Assembly: GCA_019746155.1 (NCBI GenBank)
Contig: JAIESJ010000266.1
Location: forward strand, 1 to 12,383
Source of the DNA: Burkholderiales bacterium
Lineage (GTDB): Bacteria > Pseudomonadota > Gammaproteobacteria > Burkholderiales > SG8-41
Reading direction: 5' to 3'
DNA length: 12,383 bases
Part shown: positions 6,342 through 12,383 of the stretch, in pieces
Position numbering within the stretch: the first letter of the stretch is position 1
How the letters are laid out: every line of letters begins with the position of its first letter
The notes under the pieces: model-generated
The model's input: only the letters and a program-made list of their open reading frames with translations
What the model was told of the DNA's origin: nothing
Database searches by the model: none
Made by a program: the position numbers and the translations under genes

Positions 6342-6483
6342 GAGCTCCTCCTTGCGCAGATGGCCGCACAGCATACGGTGTCGCCGGCAAAAGCGCTAAC
6401 ATTTCCCGGGCGGGATTATTCCGGCCCGGCCTGTTCCGGTCCCGAGCCTGGCGGTTTTCTTTGTGTACCAAGCGCTTCTGATG

Positions 6484-6510
6484 CCGTCGTCCCCGCGCAG
6501 GCGGGAGCCG
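6484..6510. repeat. Degenerate copy of a dispersed CCCGC-GCAG-GCGGG hairpin repeat
   Basis: GTCGTCCCCGCGCAGGCGGG resembles the dispersed proteobacterial intergenic repeat usually read as CGTCATTCCCGCG..GGCGGGAATCC, with substitutions. CCCGC and GCGGG pair around GCAG. It lies downstream of the GST stop in the 206-bp gap before the cytochrome gene and could act as the GST 3' hairpin. I see nothing else coding in this gap. Confidence 0.45.
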
Positions 6511-6547
6511 AAGAGTCAAAGTCAGGGTTTACGCCAGCCAATCCGGT

Positions 6548-7156
6548 TTACCTCTCCCGCATCGCGCGCGCTTGCTTCGCCGCCGGCCGTTCCCAGCAGC
6601 GATTGAGCCATGCCTGGACATGCGGCCATTTCCCGAGATCGAGCGTCAGCGCGCGATAGAGCGCAGATGCGACGTTGAGATCGGCCACCGAGAACGCCGG
6701 GCCGGCGAGCCACGCGGATGTCGTGAGCGCGGTCTCCAGCACGTCGAGCGCCGGCACGACCTCTTTCCAGGCCGCTTCGGCGATCTCCGGTTTGCGTTCG
6801 GCTTCGGGCAGCGCCTCGGTGTGCCGCACGTAGTTGACGATCTGGCGGTCGAGACGGTCGGTCTCCCACAGGCTCCACTGCAGCGCGAGCGCCTCGTGCC
6901 TCGAGTCCGCGGGGTAGAGCGCGCTGCCGTGTTTCTTCGCCAGATAGAAATTGATCGCCATCGACTCCGACAGCACGAAGCCGTCGTCATCGATCACCGG
7001 CACGCGGCCGTTGGGATTGAGCGCGAGGAATTCCGGCGTCCGCGTTTCCGGCGCGCGCGGCAGCCAGTCTTTGTGCTCGTAGGGAAGCCCGAGTTCGCCC
7101 GCCATCCACAGTACGCGCAGGGCGCGGGAATTGGCGGAGCCGTAGATGTGCAGCAT
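6548..7156 (-). CDS. Glutathione S-transferase family protein
   Basis: A 202-aa soluble GST. The thioredoxin-fold N-domain starts M-L-H-I-Y-G-S-A-N-S-R-A-L-R-V-L-W; Ser7 or Ser10 is the likely glutathione-activating residue. The conserved L-N-P-N-G-R-V-P-V-I follows at 47-55 with cis-Pro53, then the glutathione-binding S-E-S at 63-65. The helical C-domain runs from about 85, with F-S-V-A-D-L-N-V-A (155-163) as the usual capping motif. Such enzymes conjugate or reduce electrophiles; the substrate cannot be predicted. The start is ATG 7156 with GGAGGAC a few bases upstream; the open frame continues to 7339, but that part is intergenic and antitoxin antisense. It is divergent from the toxin-antitoxin pair. 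Confidence 0.93.
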   Translation of the reverse strand: MLHIYGSANSRALRVLWMAGELGLPYEHKDWLPRAPETRTPEFLALNPNGRVPVIDDDGFVLSESMAINFYLAKKHGSALYPADSRHEALALQWSLWETDRLDRQIVNYVRHTEALPEAERKPEIAEAAWKEVVPALDVLETALTTSAWLAGPAFSVADLNVASALYRALTLDLGKWPHVQAWLNRCWERPAAKQARAMRER

Positions 7157-7223
7157 GTTGTCCTCCGGAGTCAGGTCGAAACGGGAGTTTACGCGAGGTT
7201 TGGATCGCGGGGTACGGTATTTT

Positions 7224-7242
7224 GCAGAAATTCTGCTATACT
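7224..7242 (+). promoter_or_regulatory. Extended -10 promoter with palindromic operator at the antitoxin start
   Basis: The perfect palindrome GCAGAA-A-TTCTGC (7224-7236) runs directly into an extended -10, TGC-TATACT (7234-7242). No good -35 is present, as is common with an extended -10. Transcription would start near 7249-7250, at the antitoxin ATG. AbrB/MazE-type antitoxins usually bind such palindromes and repress their own promoter. Confidence 0.6.
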
Positions 7243-7249
7243 GCGGAGC

Positions 7250-7528
7250 ATGAAAGCCAATGTCACCATCACCAGCCGCGGCGTGATCACACTGCCGGCC
7301 AAACTGCGTCGGGCGCTTGGACTGAAGGCCGAAGACCACCTGATCGCCGAAACCACGCCGGAAGGCTTGCTGCTGCGACCTGCCGTCACACTACCGGTGG
7401 AGATGTACACGCCCGAGCGCGTGCGCGAGTTCGACGCAGCCGAGCAGGAACTCGCTGCCTACCTTGGCAGCAAGGCCCCGGCGACCGAACGTGCCGCGCG
7501 GCCCAAGAAGCGTAAATCCGCCCGCTGA
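7250..7528 (+). CDS. AbrB/MazE-type antitoxin
   Basis: A 92-aa protein. The N-terminal swapped-hairpin DNA-binding domain (about 3-45) reads V-T-I-T-S-R-G-V-I-T-L-P-A-K-L-R-R-A-L-G-, the classic SpoVT/AbrB pattern. A helical segment (53-75, P-E-R-V-R-E-F-D-A-A-E-Q-E-L) should wrap the partner toxin, and the tail is Lys/Arg-rich. It is followed 18 bp later by a PIN-domain toxin, so the pair is a type II toxin-antitoxin module. GGAG at 7245-7248 is too close to ATG 7250 to act as a normal ribosome site; with the -10 at 7237-7242 the mRNA is probably leaderless. The longer open frame upstream of 7250 is only antisense to GST. Confidence 0.88.
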   Translation: MKANVTITSRGVITLPAKLRRALGLKAEDHLIAETTPEGLLLRPAVTLPVEMYTPERVREFDAAEQELAAYLGSKAPATERAARPKKRKSAR

Positions 7529-7546
7529 GCGCAGCGCGCCCACGCC

Positions 7547-7963
7547 ATGCGGGTGTTTCTGGACGCGAACATCCTGTTCTCTGCGGCAAAATCCGATGGC
7601 GCGGTGCGCGAATTGCTGCGCCTGCTTCTCGATGGCGGACACGAATGCTGGGTTGACGACTACGTCGTGATCGAGGCACGCCGGAATCTTGCCGCCAAGG
7701 AGCCGGATGCGTTGACCGCATTGGAAGCGTTACTCAAGCGCCTGCGCGCCAGCCCCGCGCAGGCGCCCGGCCCGGAGCTGAAGTTGGTAAATTGGCTGCC
7801 GGAAGAAGACCGCACAGTGCTGGCCGCCGCAATGCGTCTACGCTGCGATGCGCTGGTGACTGACGACCGCACGCACTTTGGTGCGGGCTACGGCAAAGCG
7901 TTCGCCGGGGTAACGGTACACTCGCCGCGCTCATTGGCTGAGTTGCTTTTTGAGAGTAATTGA
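7547..7963 (+). CDS. PIN-domain ribonuclease toxin (VapC-like)
   Basis: A 138-aa PIN-domain protein. The expected acidic residues are in order: Asp6 in V-F-L-D-A-N-I-L, Glu43 in V-I-E-A-R-R-N-L, Asp88 in L-P-E-E-D-R-T-V-L-A-A-A, and Asp106 (or 107) in A-L-V-T-D-D-R-T-H-F. PIN toxins are Mg2+-dependent RNases that cleave tRNA, rRNA or mRNA; the target here is unknown. There is no ribosome site before ATG 7547, 18 bp after the antitoxin stop, so translation probably depends on the antitoxin message. All four catalytic acids are kept, so the toxin looks intact. Confidence 0.88.
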   Translation: MRVFLDANILFSAAKSDGAVRELLRLLLDGGHECWVDDYVVIEARRNLAAKEPDALTALEALLKRLRASPAQAPGPELKLVNWLPEEDRTVLAAAMRLRCDALVTDDRTHFGAGYGKAFAGVTVHSPRSLAELLFESN

Positions 7964-7984
7964 CGCTGGACTCATTGATCAAGG

Positions 7985-8013
7985 GGGTATTGAGAAGCAC
8001 GGGTATTGAAAAG
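7985..8013. repeat. Short imperfect tandem repeat after the toxin gene
   Basis: GGGTATTGAGAAG (7985-7997) and GGGTATTGAAAAG (8001-8013) differ at one base and repeat with a 16-bp period, in the 75-bp gap between the convergent toxin and thiolase genes. Role unknown. Confidence 0.5.
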
Positions 8014-8038
8014 AAGCCTTGGCGGTTAAATAAACGGT

Positions 8039-9229
8039 TTAATTCATCCGCTCAAACACCGCCGCGATGCCCTGGCCGCCGCCGATGCACATCGTCACCA
8101 GCGCATAACGGCCGCCGCTGCGCTGCAGTTCGTAGAGCGCTTTCACCGTGAGGATCGCGCCGGTGGCGCCGATCGGGTGGCCTAAGCCCACCGCGCCGCC
8201 GTTGGGATTGGTTTTCCTGGGGTCGAACTTGAGGTCGCACGAGACGGCGAGCGCTTGCACCGCGAACGCCTCGTTCGATTCGATCACGTCCATGTCCTCG
8301 ACCTTGAGGCCGGCCTTGGCGAGCGCTTTCTGACATGCCGGCACCGGGCCGATGCCCATGATTTTGGGATCGACGCCCGCCAGTCCGTAGGAAACGAGGC
8401 GCGCCATCGGCTTCAAGCCCTGCTTCCGGGCCGCGCTTTTTTCCATCAGCACCACGGCGGCGGCACCGTCGTTGATGCCCGAGGCGTTGCCCGCCGTCAC
8501 CGAGCCGTCTTTCTTGAACACCGCGCGCAGCTTGGCCAGGCCTTCGACGCTGACATCGGCGCGCGGATGTTCGTCGCGATCGAACACCACCGTGCCTTTA
8601 CGCGTCTTCAGCTCGATCGGCAGGATCTGGTCCTTGAAATAGCCCTTCTCGATGGCGTTGATGGCGCGGCGGTGGCTTTCCGCCGCGAATTCGTCCTGCT
8701 GCGCGCGCGTGATTTTCCACTGCTCCGCGATATTCTCGGCAGTGATGCCCATGTGCACGGTGTCGAAGGGGTCGGTCAATGCGCCGACCATCATGTCGAC
8801 CGCGCCGCCGTCGTTCATGCGCTGGCCCCAGCGCAGCGTCGGCATCAGGTAGCCGCCGCGGCTCATCGATTCCGCGCCGCCGCCGAGCGCCGCGTCGGTG
8901 TCGCCCAGCTGGATGGCCTGTGCCGCGCTGACGATGGCCTGCAGCCCGCTGCCGCACAGACGATTCACGGTCAACGCGGTGGTGTCCTGCGGCAGCCCGC
9001 CCTTGATGCAGGCGACGCGCGAGAAGTACATGTCCCGGGTTTCGGTGTGAATGACGTTGCCGAACACGAGCTGGCCGACCTGCTGCGGGTCGATTTGGGC
9101 GCGCCTGACTGCTTCCCTGACGACTTGCGCCGCCAGTTCCGTGGGCGCCACCTCCTTCAGTGCGCCGCCATAATCACCGATTGCCGTCCGCACGCCGCTC
9201 AACACCACAACTTCGCGATCGCCGCTCAT
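8039..9229 (-). CDS. Acetyl-CoA acetyltransferase (beta-ketothiolase)
   Basis: Cytoplasmic thiolase of 396 aa, the usual length of biosynthetic thiolases. It joins two acetyl-CoA to acetoacetyl-CoA, or the reverse, feeding PHB synthesis or fatty and ketone body breakdown. The catalytic Cys92 is in V-N-R-L-C-G-S-G-L-Q-A, His351 in G-L-G-H-P-I-G-A-T-G-A, and the second Cys381 in C-I-G-G-G-Q-G-I-A. S-N-E-A-F-A-V-Q-A is also present. ATG 9229 is preceded by AGGAGA at good spacing. A promoter candidate lies about 75 bp upstream. There is no phaB or phaC neighbour in view, so I give no gene symbol. Confidence 0.95.
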   Translation of the reverse strand: MSGDREVVVLSGVRTAIGDYGGALKEVAPTELAAQVVREAVRRAQIDPQQVGQLVFGNVIHTETRDMYFSRVACIKGGLPQDTTALTVNRLCGSGLQAIVSAAQAIQLGDTDAALGGGAESMSRGGYLMPTLRWGQRMNDGGAVDMMVGALTDPFDTVHMGITAENIAEQWKITRAQQDEFAAESHRRAINAIEKGYFKDQILPIELKTRKGTVVFDRDEHPRADVSVEGLAKLRAVFKKDGSVTAGNASGINDGAAAVVLMEKSAARKQGLKPMARLVSYGLAGVDPKIMGIGPVPACQKALAKAGLKVEDMDVIESNEAFAVQALAVSCDLKFDPRKTNPNGGAVGLGHPIGATGAILTVKALYELQRSGGRYALVTMCIGGGQGIAAVFERMN

Positions 9230-9301
9230 GCTTTTCTCCTTAACTAATTGATTTAAAACAGATATTTTTGATGCTTCGAGTTGCTGCCGACCCGGAAAAC
9301 C

Positions 9302-9330
9302 AGTTTACGCCACCCTGCCGGCAGTGTCGA
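9302..9330 (-). promoter_or_regulatory. Candidate sigma70 promoter of the thiolase gene
   Basis: On the minus strand: TCGACA (9330-9325), exactly 17 bp, TAAACT (9307-9302). The spacer contains the perfect palindrome CTGCCGGCAG (9315-9324), which could be an operator. The implied leader of about 65 nt is A/T-rich. Confidence 0.45.
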
Positions 9331-9506
9331 GCCTGATTTGTGCGGCACAGCATGCGCGGCATCGCGGCGACGCGTTCGCGTGTGCACGAGCAGCGGAAGC
9401 TGACCAGCCGCGGGGCGAAGACACGCAGTTCCTCCCCGCATAGCCGACCACCATCCCCCGATTATATGCCGCGCAAAAAGGGGCTTGCGGGTGTGCGATA
9501 ATCCTC
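9331..9506. other. Intergenic stretch without recognisable gene
   Basis: No ORF here has family-like sequence or a ribosome site. The composition is GC-rich and ordinary, apart from a short A-rich patch at about 9474-9480. It is the left part of a 786-bp gene-free interval (9230-10015). Confidence 0.5.
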
Positions 9507-9557
9507 AGGCACCTCAGGGTCGGACCACGCTAGGCACCTCAGGGTCGGACCACGCTA
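9507..9557. repeat. Exact 25-bp tandem duplication
   Basis: The 25-bp unit at 9508-9532 is repeated without change at 9533-9557. Each copy contains CCTCAGGGTCGGACCACG. The GGTCGGACCACG core resembles GGTCTGACC-type palindromic REP elements associated with RAYT transposases; that likeness is from memory. Confidence 0.85.
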
Positions 9558-9594
9558 AGCTGTTGTTGTCTCGACATTATTATCCCAGGAAACG

Positions 9595-9783
9595 ATGTTT
9601 TCCAACCTTAGAGTGCCATTTTTGGGCTCAAAGTTGGACGTGATAAGCAGAACCGGACTCCCGCAGAATGTACGCCCCACCCGTTTCGGTCACGCTCCGA
9701 TGCGGAGCTACCAATGGCGATTGGCGCGGGGCATTGAGGAAATCCTTAGAACGGGCATTTCCCTTACAAAAACGCCCTTCTAA
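9595..9783 (+). other. Unrecognised 62-codon ORF, probably not a gene
   Basis: ATG 9595 has GGAAACG a few bases upstream and the frame stays open to TAA 9781-9783. The protein (M-F-S-N-L-R-V-P-F-L-G-S-K) matches no family I know, is Arg-rich and has no domain signature. Its end lies in a hairpin, and the surroundings are decayed mobile DNA, so it is more likely non-coding. Confidence 0.2.
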
Positions 9784-9785
9784 GG
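9744..9785. repeat. Long hairpin upstream of the IS110-type fragment
   Basis: CCTTAGAA (9744-9751) pairs with TTCTAAGG (9778-9785), then GGGC (9753-9756) with GCCC (9774-9777) across a single bulged C, around a 17-nt loop. It precedes the transposase fragment and may belong to the same decayed element. Confidence 0.5.
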
Positions 9786-9804
9786 TTCCGGATGACCGCT
9801 ATTT

Positions 9805-9939
9805 GACACGCTTATCGCCCAAGATCAATGGCTTGCGCTGGTCCGACCCAGATATGCCGGATATCTGCGCAAAATACTGGTCATCCTCAACGCCATGCTC
9901 AGATCCAATCAACCTTGGAAAGCCACACACCATGCTTGA
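9805..9939 (+). pseudogene. IS110-family transposase, C-terminal fragment
   Basis: The frame from 9805 to TGA 9937-9939 ends Y-L-R-K-I-L-V-I-L-N-A-M-L-R-S-N-Q-P-W-K, closely resembling the C-terminus of IS110/IS116/IS902 transposases (pattern R-K-L-L-x-x-L-N-A-M-x-R). Only about 25-45 codons remain; the DEDD domain and the catalytic Ser region are missing. There is no start codon or ribosome site, so it is a dead remnant. Residues before Y-L-R-K are less clearly homologous. Confidence 0.6.
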
Positions 9940-9990
9940 CTTTTAACGCAGTTGCTCTGTGGCTGAAGATTTTTTGTCTTGCTAGGCACT

Positions 9991-10016
9991 CTTGGCGGCT
10001 TGGCGCCTTGGCGGTT
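9991..10016. repeat. Three 8-bp TTGGCG repeats at the glycosyltransferase 3' end
   Basis: CTTGGCGG, CTTGGCGC and CTTGGCGG follow one another and run into the stop codon of the leftward gene. The 12-mer GCCTTGGCGGTT at 10005-10016 recurs at 8016-8027, just past the thiolase stop. This resembles a dispersed repeat of the C-G-C-C-A-A-G type often seen at gene ends. Confidence 0.65.
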
Positions 10017-11653
10017 CAATGCTTTTTAGGTTTTTCCTCAGCGCGCTGATACAGCCGGAAGCGCTCGCCCTTGTCGTCGCCCGGGCGACTGCCTTCCCAG
10101 ATTTTCTGCCACGGCCCCAGCGGCACGTTTTCTTCCTGCGGTACGCCGTGCACCAGCAGCAGGTCGCAGTCGCGCTGTCGCTCCGGCACGTCGTCGCGGT
10201 AGGTGATGATCCCCGCGAAGTAATGCAGCATCGCGCGCTGCGGCTCGCCCAGATTGCGGCTGGAGACGCAGCGGTACTGCGCCGGCATCGCCTGCTGCAT
10301 GCTGGCTATCATCGAGCGATAGCTCTTGCCGGTATCGAGCCAGCCGATGAACAGGATAGCGATCAGTCCCCAGATCACGGTGATACCCGCCGCCCAGACG
10401 ATAACCGGCCGCTGCGGGCTGCGTTTCAGCCTGAAGATGAGGGCGAACCACGCCAGCGTGTAAGCCAGCCCCAGCGTAAATGGCAGCGGCTTGAATCCCG
10501 GCGCATAACCCGGCTGAATGGTGTGCAGGTGCTGATGCAGCCGTGCGGGAAACCCGAGTTCCAGCCCCGCCCAGTAAAACCAGGCGACTACGATGAAAAA
10601 AGTGAAACCCATTACGCTGAACCAGAACCAGGCGTTGGCGGCGCCGCGGCGCAGCGTGTCGACCGCGGGGGTTGCGAGCAGGGATAACGGGATCAGCAGC
10701 GGCAGCGCGTAGAGCTCGCGCGCATGGGCCGAAGCGCTTAATACGCCGAGGATGACGACAAAGCCGAGCAGCGGCAGCTGGATGCCGGGTTTGGCGAGGC
10801 CGGTGGCGCGCGCGGCCCACAGCGTCCACAGCGCGATCGGCAGCACTGGGAAGGCGTACCATAGGATGATCTCTATAAACTGTGCGAATTCAGCGAGTGG
10901 CCCCAGGTGGTTGTGGCCGAAAAAACGGCCGACGTTGTTGACCCACAGCCATTCATCGAAGAGTTGCGGCGAAGTGTGGAACAGGGCGGCCGGCCACAGC
11001 AGCAGCCACGGCAGACTTGCCAGGGCGGCAACTGCCAGGCAGAAAAGATAATTGCGCGTGCGCCAGGCACGAAACAGGAGCGGCGCCGCGAGCGCGACAA
11101 TGCCGAGCATCCCCGGGGCGACCAACCCTTTGGCCATGAAGCCCACGCCAACGCCGATGCCGAGCCAGAATCCGCCCGGCACGGAGCGTCGCAGGCACAG
11201 TGCCAGGCCGTAGAACGCAATCGCAAAACCGGAGAGCAGTGCGACATCGGGGATGAGCTGGTGGCTGCGTACTGTCAGGCCGAGGCAGCCGACAAGCAGC
11301 AGCACTGACAGCGCGCCATAATTTCTGCCGTAGAGTTCGCGGCCGGCAAGTCCGGTAAACAGGAAAGTGAGCGCCATGTAGAAGCCGGTCGCGAGCCGCG
11401 CCGCGTCGTGCAGCGCCAGCGGCGGGGAGAACAGCCACGCGCTCGCCGCCGCGGTGAGATAGAAGATCGGCGGCTTTTCCACGAACGGCTCGCCGGCAAG
11501 CGTAGGCACGATCCACGAGCCGCCCTGCAGAATCTCGTATACGAGGCCGAAGCTGTAGGCCTCGTCCGGTTTCCACGGATCGTGGCCGATCAGGCCGGGC
11601 AGTATCCAGGTCAGACACAGCAGCGCGACGAGAAGAGTGCGGCGCGAGGTCAT
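10016..11653 (-). CDS. ArnT-like glycosyltransferase (GT39/GT83, PMT fold)
   Basis: A 545-aa integral inner-membrane glycosyltransferase expected to move a sugar from a polyprenyl-phosphate donor to a lipid or glycan on the periplasmic side. About twelve hydrophobic segments span residues 7 to 438. The first periplasmic loop carries the family acids in H-D-P-W-K-P-D-E-A-Y (Asp25, Asp30, Glu31), followed by G-E-P-F-V-E-K-P-P-I-F-Y-L (55-66), both hallmarks of the ArnT/PMT fold. A soluble tail of about 107 residues follows, as in ArnT-type enzymes. The arn operon is absent here, so the sugar and acceptor are unknown and I give no symbol. ATG 11653 has no good ribosome site, but upstream in-frame residues are polar and unlike a membrane N-terminus. 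The stop directly abuts the TTGGCG repeats. Confidence 0.85.
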   Translation of the reverse strand: MTSRRTLLVALLCLTWILPGLIGHDPWKPDEAYSFGLVYEILQGGSWIVPTLAGEPFVEKPPIFYLTAAASAWLFSPPLALHDAARLATGFYMALTFLFTGLAGRELYGRNYGALSVLLLVGCLGLTVRSHQLIPDVALLSGFAIAFYGLALCLRRSVPGGFWLGIGVGVGFMAKGLVAPGMLGIVALAAPLLFRAWRTRNYLFCLAVAALASLPWLLLWPAALFHTSPQLFDEWLWVNNVGRFFGHNHLGPLAEFAQFIEIILWYAFPVLPIALWTLWAARATGLAKPGIQLPLLGFVVILGVLSASAHARELYALPLLIPLSLLATPAVDTLRRGAANAWFWFSVMGFTFFIVVAWFYWAGLELGFPARLHQHLHTIQPGYAPGFKPLPFTLGLAYTLAWFALIFRLKRSPQRPVIVWAAGITVIWGLIAILFIGWLDTGKSYRSMIASMQQAMPAQYRCVSSRNLGEPQRAMLHYFAGIITYRDDVPERQRDCDLLLVHGVPQEENVPLGPWQKIWEGSRPGDDKGERFRLYQRAEEKPKKH

Positions 11654-11727
11654 CGGATCGGTATGCGTGCGGCGCGCATTGCAGCGACGCGCAACATTTT
11701 GATTATTGTGGGCATGCGACTGCGCGG

Positions 11728-11756
11728 ATTATCGCATTTCGCGCGCGGCTTAAGAA
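11728..11756 (-). promoter_or_regulatory. Weak promoter candidate for the glycosyltransferase gene
   Basis: On the minus strand an extended -10, TGC-GATAAT (-10 at 11733-11728), with TTCTTA at the -35 position, 17 bp upstream. The -35 is poor. Confidence 0.25.
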
Positions 11757-11801
11757 GTAGGCCGTTTATGCGCAGGTGCCGCCCTACACCGGGCAAGACT
11801 A

Positions 11802-12022
11802 GAGCCTGTCTCAATAATATCCACGTGTGCGACGGGGCAATGTGGGATGCAGTTCTAGGAGCGAACCTGCAGCAATACCGCGAGTATTGCAAAGGGTTGC
11901 GACAACGAAATGCGCCCCGCATGCGGGCGCTTCGCGCCGGCGGGGCGTTTGCCGGCCATGGGGCACGCAACAGCCAAGGCTGTTGCTTGGTGCCCCGTCC
12001 CTTCGGGTTGCGGCCAAAACGT
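11802..12022. mobile_element. Structured non-coding segment, possible IS or MITE remnant
   Basis: This part of the gene-free 11654-12011 stretch is unusually rich in hairpins. GCAATAC/GTATTGC pairs at 11872-11890 with a 5-nt loop. CGCCCCGC pairs with GCGGGGCG around 11913-11947. A 16-bp stem (GGGGCAC plus GCAACAGCC, 11960-11975, with 11978-11996) has a 2-nt loop and a 3-nt bulge. AGAGCCTGTCTCAA at 11801-11814, next to CTAG, looks like an insertion-sequence end. The 7-bp inverted repeat TCCACGT/ACGTGGA (11820-11826, 12019-12025) brackets the hairpins and ends where NRAMP homology stops. No transposase is recognisable, so the class is uncertain. Confidence 0.4.
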
Positions 12023-12383
12023 GGACTGCGAGCATACCCGTGCCGATGATCCCCATGCTGAACATGAAGAACGTCAGGTTCCCGCCAGCGGCCGCAGCGC
12101 TTCCGTCGCCGGAGCCGAGGTTTCGATCCCGGTTATTCCCGCAACATGCAGCGTGACGACCGTGCTCAGGATAATGAAAAAGGCGATCAGGTTCGAAAAA
12201 CCCATCCCGATATAGGTATCAATCTTGATGCGGAGTAAGTGCCTGCGTGCCAGCTGCGGTGATTTAACCAGCACTGCACCTCGTGGATCCGCACGCATTT
12301 CCTCGACTTCCTGCGAAGCCTGCCAGAAAAAGAGGTAAGGGCTGATGGTGGTGCCAAACACCGCGACGTATGCAAGCAGCGAA
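12012..12383 (-). pseudogene. NRAMP-family divalent metal transporter, frameshifted and truncated (continues past window)
   Basis: Reading leftward from the window edge, the frame gives S-L-L-A-Y-V-A-V-F-G-T-T-I-S-P-Y-L-F-F-W-Q-A-S-Q-E-V-E-E, a known transmembrane-6 region of NRAMP-like transporters, then R-I-K-I-D-T-Y-I-G-M-G-F-S-N-L-I-A-F-F-I-I-L-S. It stops at TGA after L-R-P-L-A-G-T. Shifting by one base near 12081-12083 restores L-T-F-F-M-F-S-M-G-I-I-G-T-G-M-L-A-V down to about 12024, so one base was lost. Homology then ends abruptly at the structured segment, and the C-terminal helices are absent. The classic M-P-H metal motif is replaced by I-S-P-Y, as in NRAMP-related proteins of uncertain substrate. 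The 5' half lies outside the window. Confidence 0.8.

Noticed and set aside
5532..6659. 375-codon open frame on the plus strand
   Set aside because: Antisense of the cytochrome c-P460 gene, with no ribosome site or recognisable domain.
6572..7249. Upstream extension of the antitoxin frame
   Set aside because: It is antisense to GST; AbrB-type homology begins at ATG 7250.
8255..9247. 330-codon open frame on the plus strand
   Set aside because: Antisense of the thiolase gene, which has all catalytic motifs and a ribosome site.
9253..9441. 62-codon open frame on the minus strand
   Set aside because: Arg-rich, no ribosome site, overlaps the thiolase promoter and leader.
9668..9946. 92-codon open frame on the plus strand
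   Set aside because: Out of frame with the IS110-type C-terminus, no ribosome site, no family resemblance.
11650..11970. 106-codon minus-strand frame whose TGA overlaps the glycosyltransferase ATG
   Set aside because: The overlap suggests coupling, but most of it lies in the hairpin-rich segment and the protein has no recognisable features.
11827..12215. Plus-strand Arg/Ala/Pro-rich frames over the structured segment
   Set aside because: They cross from the hairpin segment into the antisense of the transporter fragment, so they cannot be one gene; the sequence looks like translated repeat DNA.

Overview
The window reads as chromosomal DNA of a GC-rich betaproteobacterium, by gene content rather than by any single marker: an Orn 3' end, a Pgi with a DUF6494 partner, c-type cytochromes, a PHB-type thiolase and an EI24 membrane protein. 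Burkholderiales, Rhodocyclales and Nitrosomonadales are all possible; I cannot place it further. No rRNA, tRNA or CRISPR array was seen.

Layout. 1-491 holds the 3' part of orn (+), convergent with an HxlR-type regulator (-), which is divergent from a monoheme cytochrome P460 (+). A hairpin-rich gap follows, then the leftward pair pgi - DUF6494 (3446 to 1586). From 3670 rightward come a very short ORF that looks like the fused remains of a cidA-lrgB pair, a coupled EI24-domain membrane protein, and a secreted SGNH hydrolase. Leftward follow a second P460 protein, here fused to a class I cytochrome c (5550-6341), and a glutathione S-transferase (6548-7156). A rightward AbrB/PIN toxin-antitoxin pair (7250-7963) sits between the GST and a leftward acetyl-CoA acetyltransferase (8039-9229). 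About 790 bp without an intact gene (9230-10015) hold a thiolase promoter candidate, a 25-bp tandem duplication, hairpins and an IS110-type transposase 3' fragment. A leftward ArnT-like glycosyltransferase (10016-11653) follows. The right edge is a structured non-coding stretch that truncates a frameshifted NRAMP-like metal transporter.

How it fits together. The two P460 proteins suggest periplasmic handling of hydroxylamine, NO or related reactive nitrogen species, the first probably controlled by its divergent HxlR regulator. Pgi and thiolase are central metabolism (upper glycolysis/gluconeogenesis; acetoacetyl-CoA and PHB or acyl-CoA turnover). The rest is accessory: a toxin-antitoxin pair and several decayed mobile or reduced genes. 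I see no convincing novel multi-gene system. The observations most worth checking are the CidA/LrgB mini-fusion coupled to EI24, the HxlR-P460 pair with paired direct repeats, the apparently leaderless antitoxin with a palindrome against its -10, and the structured segment at the NRAMP break.
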